A stretch of 64,000 nucleotides of DNA from Anaerolineaceae bacterium. Its GTDB lineage: Bacteria; Chloroflexota; Anaerolineae; Aggregatilineales; Phototrophicaceae. A program made the position numbers and the translations under genes. The notes under the pieces are model-generated. The model made no database searches. It saw nothing but the letters and a program-made list of their open reading frames with translations, and had not been told where the DNA came from. Below, one piece after another: positions 17,456 through 26,092 of the stretch; position 1 is the first letter of the stretch, and the number at the start of each line of letters is the position of its first letter. The stretch is taken from positions 126,333 through 190,332 of the forward strand of contig PABP01000036.1 of the NCBI GenBank assembly GCA_002699585.1, read 5' to 3'.

Positions 17456-19312
17456 ATGTCATATCTATTTAGAGGACATTTGTGTGGAACTTTGTGTGAC
17501 GACCTCAAATTCAATGAGGACATCGCTAACGTCGTCGTTCGTTTGTATCGCCGGGACATCGACCAGGATACGCTGGATCGTGTCGTTGCCCGCCCCTCTG
17601 ATACCCTCGCACCGCTGACCAAAGAACAGGTCGACGCCAAAGCCAAGAGCCTGCTCATCGAAACGCGCACTGACGAAAACGGTCGCTTTGAAGCCCAAAT
17701 GGGCGAAAAACAGGACTACAGCGGCGGGCCGTTTGAAATCGACATCGTTATTCAACAAGCCCCCAGCCAGGAAAAAGAAGCCGCAGAACCCATCCAAATC
17801 ACGCTGACCACACTGCAACCGCGCTGGCGTCAGCGCGAAAATGACTTCGTCGCAGTCTGGGACTTTTGCATTCCGCAAGCGCTATGGTGCGCCATTCGCC
17901 GTTTGCTGGATGCCTGGGTTATCCTGGGTCGGCTGATGATTTGCGGCGTGGAAGACGCCAACGGCGGCAAAATCCCGGTGCCGGATTACACTGTCAGCGC
18001 GATCGATAACGACTGGATACAGGACGACCCGCTGGGGAGCGCAGTCACCGATGCCAATGGCTTCTTCCGCATTGATTACAGTTCAACGGACTTCACCCGT
18101 ACGCCACTGACACCCGGTTTCGGCATTCGCTTTGAGAGCTTCGGCACGTCGGGGCCAGATGTCTACTTCCAGGTACGACGCAACAGCGACAACGCCCTGA
18201 TCATCAACGAGCCGGAAGCGCGTGGCCTGGAGCCGGACCGCATCAATCGTCCGCCGTGCTGGTGCGTGGAACTGTGCGTGGAAATCGACGACGAGAACAT
18301 CCCGGACTATCCGTTCTTTACGCAGGTGGGCATGTTCCGGCTGCCAACTGATTTCCACAGCAGCGGCGCACTACAAGGTCGCCTGAACAAGAGTATCCTG
18401 GGCGTCGGCGGTGATGGCTGGGGCCTGTATGGCAATCTGCGCCTGGTCGGGCTGATGCCACAGCAGCACCCGGATAACAACCAGCCTATGAAGTATCGCT
18501 TCCTGTATGGTGAGACCAATAACCCGACGCTGCCGCTGACCACCGCCAACCTCGTCTCGTCCATCCAGATCGGCACGATCCTGACAGGCTACACGTTCAA
18601 CCCCGGCGGTTGGTTGGAACCGACCTTTGATACAGTCGGCGTGGTGCCGGATGCCAGCATCACCGACTTCGATGTCAACCTGGTGCCAGACCCCAATGGC
18701 TGGGTGAACGTGCCACAGGATGCTGACTTCAACCCGAATAACAACCTGATGTCGTTCCATACCACGTCGGTTGCGGCCCCAGGTGGCAACCCTGGCCCAG
18801 CGACGGCAGGTGTCGCCGCCCCGGTCGGCAGCGTACAAAACGGCAAACGGCTATTCGTGCGTTTGCAGGCCACCGACGTTGGCGAAACAGGCACCATGTA
18901 CCAGAGTGCGGCTTATCCGCTGTACGTCAACAACTGGCGTGAAGTCGGCGTCGTCGACCTGGGCGAATTGGTCAGCGACCCATGCAGCGAAGTCACGGGC
19001 AGCGACATCAACGTGCGCTTCACCGTCGATCATGAGTTCACGCGCAACTGGGCTTTGAGCATCACCAGTTCAGCCTCACCGTGGAGCGCTCCGACGCTGC
19101 CCAACCTAGCCAATCCGAACCCGGCCCCAGCGTCATCACCTGCGCCGACGACATCCAGTCGGGGTGTTTTCGGTGGATATGTGGTCGATACCAGCACCTG
19201 GCCATCCTGCACCTATCGCATTGTGCTCAGTACCTATCTGGCACTGACCAATGGCGATCACAACGAGCCAGGTGGCACCAAAGACGATGTGATGTTCTAC
19301 ATCCAGAGTTAG
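17456..19312 (+). CDS. large protein with transthyretin-like domains, function unknown
   Basis: A 618-residue protein without a signal peptide or membrane helix. It begins FRGHLCGTLCDDL and contains at least two regions typical of carboxypeptidase-regulatory/transthyretin-like beta-sandwiches, for example VTDANGFFRIDYSS and TRTDENGRFEA. These are followed by a Trp/Pro/Asn-rich C-terminal half with beta-strand character. Cysteine pairs such as CWCVELC are notable. A strong GGAGAGAGGA precedes the ATG, so expression may be high. The gene stands alone with its own terminator. I do not recognise the family; a structural or surface-associated role is only a guess. Confidence 0.65.
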   Translation: MSYLFRGHLCGTLCDDLKFNEDIANVVVRLYRRDIDQDTLDRVVARPSDTLAPLTKEQVDAKAKSLLIETRTDENGRFEAQMGEKQDYSGGPFEIDIVIQQAPSQEKEAAEPIQITLTTLQPRWRQRENDFVAVWDFCIPQALWCAIRRLLDAWVILGRLMICGVEDANGGKIPVPDYTVSAIDNDWIQDDPLGSAVTDANGFFRIDYSSTDFTRTPLTPGFGIRFESFGTSGPDVYFQVRRNSDNALIINEPEARGLEPDRINRPPCWCVELCVEIDDENIPDYPFFTQVGMFRLPTDFHSSGALQGRLNKSILGVGGDGWGLYGNLRLVGLMPQQHPDNNQPMKYRFLYGETNNPTLPLTTANLVSSIQIGTILTGYTFNPGGWLEPTFDTVGVVPDASITDFDVNLVPDPNGWVNVPQDADFNPNNNLMSFHTTSVAAPGGNPGPATAGVAAPVGSVQNGKRLFVRLQATDVGETGTMYQSAAYPLYVNNWREVGVVDLGELVSDPCSEVTGSDINVRFTVDHEFTRNWALSITSSASPWSAPTLPNLANPNPAPASSPAPTTSSRGVFGGYVVDTSTWPSCTYRIVLSTYLALTNGDHNEPGGTKDDVMFYIQS

Positions 19313-19373
19313 GACATCGACTGGCAACATTAGCTATCTTGTTGAGGGAGCAAAAGCGCCACATAGGGGGAGG

Positions 19374-19408
19374 AGGCCCTGGCCATGTGCCGGGGCCTTG
19401 CCTTTTTT
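19374..19408 (+). terminator. intrinsic terminator
   Basis: A 10-bp GC-rich stem, AGGCCCTGGC / GCCGGGGCCT (one G-U pair), with a 5-base loop, followed by TTGCC and six T. It lies about 60 bases after the stop codon at 19312. Confidence 0.85.
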
Positions 19409-19423
19409 GCACTCTATTTGCTG

Positions 19424-19429
19424 TATAAT
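19424..19429 (+). promoter_or_regulatory. -10 element of a probable promoter
   Basis: A perfect TATAAT sits just after a terminator and 80 bases before the AraC-type regulator gene. No good -35 is visible. The 12 bases TATAATCGAGAT recur at 29951. Confidence 0.35.
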
Positions 19430-19509
19430 CGAGATGTCGTTGGCAACCCAAGCACTGCCCATCTTGGCTCGTCTTTTGGCATTAAGCAGTCGATGGTAGT
19501 GCACGCTAT

Positions 19510-20214
19510 ATGGAAGACAGCATGCTTTTTGAGTTTGATACCCAATCACCACTCTCGCCTTATGTAGACATGATCTGGCAGATGGAGAGCGACCGCGCGG
19601 AGTCGTTTCTGTCGACTGCGGTCAGCAATTGGGAAATGGTCTTTAGCCAGCATCAGGGGAAAAGTCTGATTGCCGTGCGCGGTCCAGAAACAGAAGCCAC
19701 TTTTGCGGAATCCATGGCGGATACAGCCTACTTCGGCATTTCCTTTAAGCTAGGCACGTTTATGCCGCATTTGCCACTGCAATCCCTGCTAAATCGGCAG
19801 GATGTGACGCTGCCATTGGCCTCGAACCGTTCCTTCTGGCTGCTGGGGGCCGCTTGGGAAATGCCCAATGTCCAGAATGCCGATGTCTTCATCAACCGCT
19901 TGATTCAGAAAGATATCCTCGTGCGCGACGCGGACGTTGCGGCAGCGCTCCAGGGCGAGCCGACTGATCTATCGCCGCGTGCCTTGCAGTATCGCTTTAA
20001 GAAGGCAACTGGCATGTCGCAGAAAATGATTCAGCAGATTGACCGCGCCCGTCAAGCGGCAATGCGCTTAGAGCAAGGCAAATCGATTCTGGATACAGCC
20101 TACGAACTCGGTTACTACGACCAGGCCCATCTGACGCACTCCCTGAAGCGCTTCATCGGCGAAACGCCTGTGCAAATAGCAGAAGCCACGACGCGCAAGT
20201 CCTACATGGACTAA
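19510..20214 (+). CDS. AraC-family transcriptional regulator
   Basis: A 234-residue protein. The C-terminal ~100 residues contain two helix-turn-helix units typical of AraC/XylS DNA-binding domains: LQYRFKKATGMSQKM, then GKSILDTAYELGYYDQAHL and the signature LTHSLKRFIGETPVQI. The N-terminal part is a poorly conserved effector domain beginning near FDTQSPLSPYVDMIW. An alternative ATG at 19522 has GGAAG upstream and may be the true start. The next gene, a DHFR-like reductase about 110 bases downstream on the same strand, may be its target; this is inferred from position only. Confidence 0.85.
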   Translation: MEDSMLFEFDTQSPLSPYVDMIWQMESDRAESFLSTAVSNWEMVFSQHQGKSLIAVRGPETEATFAESMADTAYFGISFKLGTFMPHLPLQSLLNRQDVTLPLASNRSFWLLGAAWEMPNVQNADVFINRLIQKDILVRDADVAAALQGEPTDLSPRALQYRFKKATGMSQKMIQQIDRARQAAMRLEQGKSILDTAYELGYYDQAHLTHSLKRFIGETPVQIAEATTRKSYMD

Positions 20215-20325
20215 TCGACTGAATAAACTACCGGTTTGCGTTTTTTTCCAATACGGTGACCGTGAGCTTGTGTAAGATGACCTCATCAACAGCGAATAAA
20301 CGCCGCAATCTATAAGGAGCAAATC

Positions 20326-20865
20326 ATGCGCAAGCTGGTCTTTACCCAATTTGTATCACTCGATGGCGTTGTCGAAAACCCGGCCTGGACCTTCCCCTAT
20401 TGGAACGACGACATCGCCGCCTTCAAAGGCGAAGAAACCGACAACAGTGATGCCATGCTGCTGGGACGAATCACGTATGATGGCATGTCGCAGGCGTGGC
20501 CCAACAGCGACGACGAAGGCGCAGAATATTTCAACAGCGTGCGTAAGTACGTCGTCTCGACCACGTTGAAAAACGCCGATTGGAACAACTCGGTGATTAT
20601 CAGCGACAATATAGTGGACGAAATCGCTAAGCTCAAAGAGCAGGATGGCAAGGACATCACGGTGCACGGCAGCGCCCAACTGGCCCAGACACTGCTCGAA
20701 AATGACCTCATTGATCGCATTCGGCTGCTGGTTTACCCGGTCGTCATCGGCGAAGGACAGAAGCTCTTCAAAGATGGCACAACGGCCACGCTCAAGCTGG
20801 TGGAATCCAAGCCGATAGGCGATGGCGGCGTGGTCGCTATGATCTACGAACCGGTTCAGGAGTAA
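20326..20865 (+). CDS. dihydrofolate reductase-like (RibD C-terminal) protein
   Basis: A 179-residue protein of the YwjB/YyaP type. KLVFTQFVSLDGVVENP at the start and MLLGRITYDGM are the usual motifs, and VHGSAQLAQTLLENDLIDRIRLLVYPVVIGEG (quoted in part: LIDRIRLLVYPVVIGEG) is the hallmark of the RibD_C family. Members bind NADPH; substrates of these stand-alone proteins are mostly unknown. AAGGAGC precedes the ATG. It follows an AraC-type regulator gene and ends at a bidirectional hairpin. Confidence 0.85.
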   Translation: MRKLVFTQFVSLDGVVENPAWTFPYWNDDIAAFKGEETDNSDAMLLGRITYDGMSQAWPNSDDEGAEYFNSVRKYVVSTTLKNADWNNSVIISDNIVDEIAKLKEQDGKDITVHGSAQLAQTLLENDLIDRIRLLVYPVVIGEGQKLFKDGTTATLKLVESKPIGDGGVVAMIYEPVQE

Positions 20866-20927
20866 GCAAAACCTGGGTACGACATGTCGTGCCCTTAGGA
20901 GCACATCCCATCTGCGCAGCAAAAAAT

Positions 20928-20956
20928 ATAGGGCTTCCGTACTGTGGAGGCCCTAT
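20928..20956. terminator. bidirectional intrinsic terminator
   Basis: A 10-bp stem, TAGGGCTTCC / GGAGGCCCTA (one G-U pair), with an A-run on the left and Ts on the right. It lies between two convergent genes; the stop of the leftward GNAT gene is inside its right arm. Confidence 0.75.
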
Positions 20957-21414
20957 TTGAGTTCTTTACGATAACAAACGCTGCGGGGATCATCGGCGTA
21001 CAGACTGTAACAATCACAGCGAGCATATCCCATGTTTTCATAGAGAGCCATCGCTGCCGGCTGCTGAATGCCCGTTTCCAGCATCAGGCCGATGTAGCCA
21101 AACTGACGGGCGCTGTTTTCGAGATAATTCATAATCTGGCGCGAGATACCGCGTCCGCGCATGGATGAACACACATACACCCGCTTGATTTCCGCAATGG
21201 TGGCATCCGGCATGGGGCGCAGTGCCCCACAGCCGACCGCTTGGCCATCGGCCCAGGCGACGACAAAAGCCGCCCTGGGGACCATGACATCGGACGGATC
21301 AAAGCCGCCGTCGCCATCATCGCCATAGATGGCACCCAGTTCGGCTGAAAGTTCTGCAATGAGTTGTGTGGCAATGGGGCTGTTCGCCGCTTCGGGTTCG
21401 ATGGTGAGCTGCAT
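20953..21414 (-). CDS. GNAT-family N-acetyltransferase
   Basis: A 153-residue protein with the acetyl-CoA loop RGRGISRQIMNYLE (the R/Q-x-x-G-x-G/A motif) and the C-terminal LYENMGYARCDCY typical of GNAT enzymes. The N-terminal strand region AVGCGALRPMPDATIAEIK (quoted in part) precedes motif A. The substrate is unknown; free-standing members acetylate amines of small molecules or proteins. It appears monocistronic, with a palindromic repeat just upstream. Confidence 0.85.
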   Translation of the reverse strand: MQLTIEPEAANSPIATQLIAELSAELGAIYGDDGDGGFDPSDVMVPRAAFVVAWADGQAVGCGALRPMPDATIAEIKRVYVCSSMRGRGISRQIMNYLENSARQFGYIGLMLETGIQQPAAMALYENMGYARCDCYSLYADDPRSVCYRKELK

Positions 21415-21436
21415 TGTGCGACCTTGTTAGACAGTT

Positions 21437-21463
21437 GTAGAGGCACAGATATTGTGCCCCTAC
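21437..21463. repeat. palindromic intergenic element
   Basis: GTAGAGGCACA-GATAT-TGTGCCCCTAC forms an 11-bp stem with one mismatch. Palindromes of the form GTAGGGGCAC...GTGCCCCTAC recur in many bacterial genomes as dispersed repeats; this is remembered, not searched. It lies between two - strand genes and has no U-tract. Confidence 0.45.
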
Positions 21464-21482
21464 GGATGAATTTGTGCTAAGG

Positions 21483-22700
21483 CTAGTTCATCATCAGCAC
21501 AGGTTCGATGCGAGCCAGCGCCCAGTCGAGGTCGTCACGGTCGATGACCAGCGGCGGTGCAAAGCGAATCACGTTGTCATGAGTTTCCTTACAGAGCAGG
21601 CCCTGTTCCATGAGCGCTTCACAGAAGCGGCGTGCCCCGCCTGCCGATGGGTGCAGTTCCACGCCGATGAGCAGGCCGCGTCCACGCACTTCTTTCACAT
21701 GCGGGCTGTCGATCTGGCGCAGGCGATCCATGAGATAGTCACCCATTTTGCGCGCATTGTCGATGAGATTTTCTTCGACCAGCACAGCCAGGGCTTCGCG
21801 GGCGACGGCTGCCGCCAGCGGATTGCCGCCAAAAGTGCTGCCATGATCGCCAGGGGTGATGACGTTCATCACGGCGGAATCGGCCAGCACAGCCGACACG
21901 GGGTAGAAACCGCCCGACAGCGCCTTGCCGATGGTCACAATATCGGCGCGGACAACTTCCCAATGAGTGGCCAGTAATTTGCCTGTACGTCCCAGGCCAG
22001 ATTGAATCTCGTCAGTCAGCAGCAGCACATTATGGCGCGTGCAGATTTCACGGACAGCGCGCAGGTAGCCTTCCGGCGGCACAATGACCCCACCCTCACC
22101 CTGGATCGGTTCAACGGAGAAGGCAACTGTATTGGGTGTGATGGCCGCTTCCAGCGCGGCGGCATCGCCATATGGCACGATCTTAAAGCCGGGAGTAAAG
22201 GGGCCAAACCCGGTGCGGTACTGCTCAGAATCGCTAAAACTGATGATGCTAATCGTCCGTCCCTGGAAGTTACCACTACAGGCGATGATCTCCGCTTGGC
22301 CTTCTGGCACGCCTTTGACCATGTAGCCCCATTTACGGGCAATCTTGAGGGCGGTTTCGACCGCTTCCGCACCGCTGTTCATGGGGAGCATGCGCTCGTA
22401 TCCCGTCAATTCGCACAACTCACTGGCCAAAAGCGGCAGTTGATCGTTGCGAAACGCGCGTGATGTCAGAGGGAGCTTTTGGGCTTGCTGCACAAGCGCC
22501 CGATAAATGCGTGGGTGGGCATGTCCCTGGTTGACCGCACTGTAAGCACTCAGGAAATCAAGGTACTGCTTGCCCTCAACATCCCACACCCAGATGCCCT
22601 CGCCACGTTCCAGCACCACATCCAGCGGCTTATAGTTATTGGCCCCATACTGTCTTTCCAGGGCGATATAGTCACTCGTATGCAAACCAACCCGTTCCAT
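21483..22700 (-). CDS. rocD: ornithine aminotransferase
   Basis: A 405-residue class III PLP aminotransferase. The Schiff-base Lys259 lies in [30 protein letters not shown] contains the PLP-ring aspartate, and [19 protein letters not shown] and [12 protein letters not shown] match ornithine-oxo-acid transaminase. It converts ornithine and 2-oxoglutarate to glutamate semialdehyde and glutamate, linking arginine degradation to proline. The N-terminal [18 protein letters not shown] (quoted within limit) is characteristic of the ornithine enzyme rather than acetylornithine transaminase. The gene is monocistronic; AGGA precedes the ATG. Confidence 0.9.
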   Translation of the reverse strand: MERVGLHTSDYIALERQYGANNYKPLDVVLERGEGIWVWDVEGKQYLDFLSAYSAVNQGHAHPRIYRALVQQAQKLPLTSRAFRNDQLPLLASELCELTGYERMLPMNSGAEAVETALKIARKWGYMVKGVPEGQAEIIACSGNFQGRTISIISFSDSEQYRTGFGPFTPGFKIVPYGDAAALEAAITPNTVAFSVEPIQGEGGVIVPPEGYLRAVREICTRHNVLLLTDEIQSGLGRTGKLLATHWEVVRADIVTIGKALSGGFYPVSAVLADSAVMNVITPGDHGSTFGGNPLAAAVAREALAVLVEENLIDNARKMGDYLMDRLRQIDSPHVKEVRGRGLLIGVELHPSAGGARRFCEALMEQGLLCKETHDNVIRFAPPLVIDRDDLDWALARIEPVLMMN

Positions 22701-22870
22701 AAAACATCCTATTCAAACAATTTTTGGCATCACTTTACTGGCAGTCTAGCATGCCAAAGGGCCAAAAATGTCAGTCTTAAGGCGGATTGCAAGGCAAGTT
22801 CAGCAGAGCTTACAAACTGTGAAAAGCATCACGATTTGGGCGAAGTGCCTATGTCGGGGTAAAAAGGCTG

Positions 22871-23788
22871 TCAGCGGCGGTCGCGCTCAAAATCACCGAG
22901 CACCTGCTCGATGGCATAGCGTGAGATGCCCGCCAGCGTAGGATTTTTGGTGTGGTAGTAGGGCAGCGCCACTAAGCCGAACGAGAGCGCCCAGCCGCGT
23001 CCACGCGCCCAAGTGGCGTCATCCACGTCAATGGCCTCTCGGAAGGCCCAGCGCATGGGTGGCGTGAACAGGTTCCAGGCGATCATTAAGTCACAGGCCG
23101 GGTCGCCAACACCCAGGCCACCAAAGTCGATGACGGCTGTAAGTTGACCTTCCTGGGCCAGCAAATTGCCGGATTGCAGGTCACCATGCAGCCAGACTGG
23201 ATCGTCATCCCATACAGGGGCGTTGAGGGCATCTTTCCAGGCAATGGTGATGGCATGTGTATCGAGCATTCCACGCAGGCTGAAGATAGCGGCGCGGGTC
23301 ATGTCATCACGCTGGGCCAGGGGCACTCCGCGCCCGAAATTATGCGGCCCTGCTAGTGGCCCCTCGCTGGCGTCGATGCGCCACAGCGCATGGATAAATT
23401 CGGCCATATCTTCGACGACTTCCTGCTGGTCATTCAGGCGGTCGAGGGTCGCGTTGTGGCCATCCAACCATTCATAGATGCCCCATTTGCTGGGATACCC
23501 CATATCAGGCAAGCCAACCGCCAGCGGCACCGGAATTTCCAGAGGCAGGTGGGGCGCGAGGATCGGCAGCCAGCGCATTTCCTTTTCCACCTGGCCCTGT
23601 GCCCTACCTATTTTGGGCAGGCGCACACACAGATCATCGCCCAGGCGATAGAGGGCGTTATCCGTGCCAGCAGATAGCACCGGGGCAAGCGGTAAATTCG
23701 CCCACTCCGGAAACTGGTTGAAAAGCAGGCGGCGAACCAATCCGCTATCAATATCGACCTGGTTGTCGTCTAAATCACTATCGGCCAT
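22871..23788 (-). CDS. aminoglycoside phosphotransferase-family kinase
   Basis: About 305 residues with the APH/choline-kinase fold. The catalytic loop is WLHGDLQSGNLL (HxDxxxxN) and the metal-binding motif is AVIDFGGLGVGDPACDL. An N-terminal nucleotide-binding lobe contains VRLPKIGRAQGQVEKE. Substrates in this family range from antibiotics to small alcohols, so resistance is not implied. The frame extends to 23836, but AGGAGG five bases before the ATG at 23788 fixes the start. It lies 10 bases after a methyltransferase gene, so the two form an operon. Confidence 0.85.
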   Translation of the reverse strand: MADSDLDDNQVDIDSGLVRRLLFNQFPEWANLPLAPVLSAGTDNALYRLGDDLCVRLPKIGRAQGQVEKEMRWLPILAPHLPLEIPVPLAVGLPDMGYPSKWGIYEWLDGHNATLDRLNDQQEVVEDMAEFIHALWRIDASEGPLAGPHNFGRGVPLAQRDDMTRAAIFSLRGMLDTHAITIAWKDALNAPVWDDDPVWLHGDLQSGNLLAQEGQLTAVIDFGGLGVGDPACDLMIAWNLFTPPMRWAFREAIDVDDATWARGRGWALSFGLVALPYYHTKNPTLAGISRYAIEQVLGDFERDRR

Positions 23789-23798
23789 GTTGACCTCC

Positions 23799-24554
23799 TC
23801 AGGCCACATCGACAGATGGGGTTTTGAGCACCCCATTGCGGGTGCAAATGAACAAGCCGCGCTCCATCAAACCCTTTTCGTCATAATCCACATGGAAGCC
23901 AGGGCTAGCCAGTGCTTGCTGATACTCTGCCTGAGAAGCCAGGACCATACGATGCGTTTCTTCTTCATAAGTCACGCCATCAGGATGTCCAATCATATAG
24001 TGAAATTCGAGGGAAAGCGTGGTTGCTTGTGTCAGAGGGAGCGGGTCGTCGAGGGTGATATGGCTCATGCGGACGATGGTCGCGCCATCAGCCTGGGCTT
24101 GATTGACGCCGATGTGCCCCGGTTTATAGTTATCCAGATAAATGAAAGGCTCGATCAGAGCCACGCCACCGGGCCGCAGATGACGATACAGTTGGGCCGC
24201 GACCTGAGCCATACCATCGAGCGTCTGGGCGTAGGCGATGACCCCAAACAGACAGATGATGGCATCGAACTGCTGGCCGAGGTCAAAGTTGAGCATATCG
24301 GCTTGCATGAGGGTGGCATCCGGCAGACGTTTTTTAGCCTGTTCGAGAATAGCCGCGTCAAGGTCGATGCCAGTGATCTGGTATTGATCCTGCAAATGAA
24401 CGCTATGCGCCCCTGTCCCGCAGCCGACATCCAGCAAATGCTGGGCAGTGCCCTGCACATGCGTCTGAATGAGGTGATGAGCAGTTGCTGACTCGGTGAC
24501 ATAATCTTTGAAGCTGTAGATCGCATCATAAAAAGCTGCCGACTTCGTGAACAT
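23799..24554 (-). CDS. class I SAM-dependent methyltransferase
   Basis: A 251-residue protein with motif I LLDVGCGTGAHSVHL (SAM binding), GIDLDAAILEQAKKRLPDA for the acidic residue of motif II, and FDAIICLFGVIAY for motif IV. The C-terminal part is beta-rich (VALIEPFIYLDNYKPG onward), as in small-molecule methyltransferases. AGGG precedes the ATG. It is followed within 10 bases by the APH-type kinase gene, and the pair may act on one substrate, which is not known. Confidence 0.85.
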   Translation of the reverse strand: MFTKSAAFYDAIYSFKDYVTESATAHHLIQTHVQGTAQHLLDVGCGTGAHSVHLQDQYQITGIDLDAAILEQAKKRLPDATLMQADMLNFDLGQQFDAIICLFGVIAYAQTLDGMAQVAAQLYRHLRPGGVALIEPFIYLDNYKPGHIGVNQAQADGATIVRMSHITLDDPLPLTQATTLSLEFHYMIGHPDGVTYEEETHRMVLASQAEYQQALASPGFHVDYDEKGLMERGLFICTRNGVLKTPSVDVA

Positions 24555-24721
24555 TTATGACCCTCTGTGAACCTCTTATAGCTCCAATGTATCATAAAGG
24601 TTCCTCACGGACAAGATGGACAGTGCTCCGCTATAAACTGTTTTTGAGACACGGTATAATAGCAAGAGGTTTCGCACGAATACAGCCGTCTGGCTGGTAC
24701 ATAACAATAGGTGAAAATTGA

Positions 24722-25201
24722 ATGGACCTGTCTTTTCGTCGGGCGACGGTGGAAGATGTGCCGCTGTTAGCTCGTATGAACAAAGAACTCATCGAGGATG
24801 AACGCAGCCGCAATCCGATGAACTTGGATGAACTGGCCGCGCGCATGACACGCTGGCTGGAGGACCACTATCATGCGGTCATCATGGAGCGTGGCGAAGA
24901 AGTCGTCGGCTATATTCTGTACCGAACGGTCGATGATGAGTACTTCCCCTATCACAGCAATATCCACGTTCGCCAGTATTTCGTGACGCGCAGCTCACGG
25001 CGGCGGGGCATTGGCCAGAACGCCTTTGAGCAAATCGTCAAGGAATATTTGCCAGCGGGGAGCGCCATCACACTGGATGTGCTTGAACGCAACCCGGAAG
25101 GCAAGCAGTTCTGGATGAAGCTGGGCTTTAAGGTGTACCACACTACGCTGCGCCGTGAGGGCGATGAAGACGCCGAGCTGGGTCTTTTAGCACCCCGCTA
25201 G
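24722..25201 (+). CDS. GNAT-family N-acetyltransferase
   Basis: A 159-residue protein. The N-terminus MDLSFRRATVEDVPLLARMN is a typical GNAT opening, the acetyl-CoA loop is SSRRRGIGQNAFEQIVKE, and the end KQFWMKLGFKVYHTTLRR matches the last strand-helix. It has no close neighbour on its strand and is followed tail-to-tail, 7 bases away, by a phosphoesterase gene. The substrate is unknown. Confidence 0.85.
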   Translation: MDLSFRRATVEDVPLLARMNKELIEDERSRNPMNLDELAARMTRWLEDHYHAVIMERGEEVVGYILYRTVDDEYFPYHSNIHVRQYFVTRSSRRRGIGQNAFEQIVKEYLPAGSAITLDVLERNPEGKQFWMKLGFKVYHTTLRREGDEDAELGLLAPR

Positions 25202-25208
25202 TTCGACC

Positions 25209-25997
25209 TTATTTGCCTGGAAATCCACCGTTATAAAACAGGCGAATATAGGCCGGGGCCGGGTGGCGAACTTCCTCAAGCTGGTTGAGCACGGCCTCCA
25301 CATCGAAAGCCACCTGGCGCAGTTGAATTTGATAGCCGTTCTTATCGGCTTCCAGAATGGCGTATTTGGCACTGACCCTGCCTTTGGGGTTGCCAACGCT
25401 GCCTGGATTAACTACATGCACCCCATTAATGCGGCGCTCGGTCTGCCAGTGGGTGTGCCCCACACAAATCAAATCGGCATCATGGCCAACGAACCACGCC
25501 GACAAATCCTCATCGGTCGTTTCTGGATACAGTCCCTCAACACCATCGTCATTGCCCGGCCGCGCATGGACCAGCAGCAGGCGCGTGCCATCGGGCAGGG
25601 TCAGGCGAATGTCCAGGGGCATGGCTGCCAGCCACTTGAGCCAATGCAGCGGGTGGGGCTGATCGGCGCGTATATGGGCCAGTACGCCCTGCGTCCAGGC
25701 GAATCCACTGTGGACCTCGATCATGGTGCGGATCATTTCGGGATTCTTTTTGGCCTGTTCCAGCGTGGGCGGCGGGAAGCTACCCTCATACAGGTAGCGG
25801 TCGGTGTTGCCGCGAATGAAAACGGCATCCTGTAGCTGACTGACGCGCGTCAGCACCCCCAGCGGATCAGTGCCGATGGCGACATAATCCCCCAGGAACA
25901 GGTAGCCATCGACACCACCCTGATCGGCGATGTCGGCCAGCACGGCATCCAGGCCAATGGCGTTACCATGAATGTCACTGATAAGTGCGTAGCGCAT
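25209..25997 (-). CDS. calcineurin-like metallophosphoesterase
   Basis: A 262-residue protein with the metal-binding series of the YfcE/MJ0936 class: ISDIHGN, FLGDYVAIGTDP (GDxxxxG), RGNTDRY (GNxD/H), VHARPGNDDG and CVGHTHWQTERR (GHTH). These bind two metal ions. Substrates are probably phosphodiesters or nucleotides; the exact one is unknown. AGGAAA precedes the ATG. It appears monocistronic. Confidence 0.87.
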   Translation of the reverse strand: MRYALISDIHGNAIGLDAVLADIADQGGVDGYLFLGDYVAIGTDPLGVLTRVSQLQDAVFIRGNTDRYLYEGSFPPPTLEQAKKNPEMIRTMIEVHSGFAWTQGVLAHIRADQPHPLHWLKWLAAMPLDIRLTLPDGTRLLLVHARPGNDDGVEGLYPETTDEDLSAWFVGHDADLICVGHTHWQTERRINGVHVVNPGSVGNPKGRVSAKYAILEADKNGYQIQLRQVAFDVEAVLNQLEEVRHPAPAYIRLFYNGGFPGK

Positions 25998-26092
25998 GGT
26001 ATTTTCCTAACAATCATATGATCTGTTTGTTGGACAAGACATAAACTTAGTTAAGACCATCATTGACTTGCTGATCTCAACAAGGATAAGCC

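Noticed and set aside
23664-24491. + strand frame of 275 codons
   Set aside because: Antisense to the APH-type kinase and methyltransferase genes, with no family motifs.
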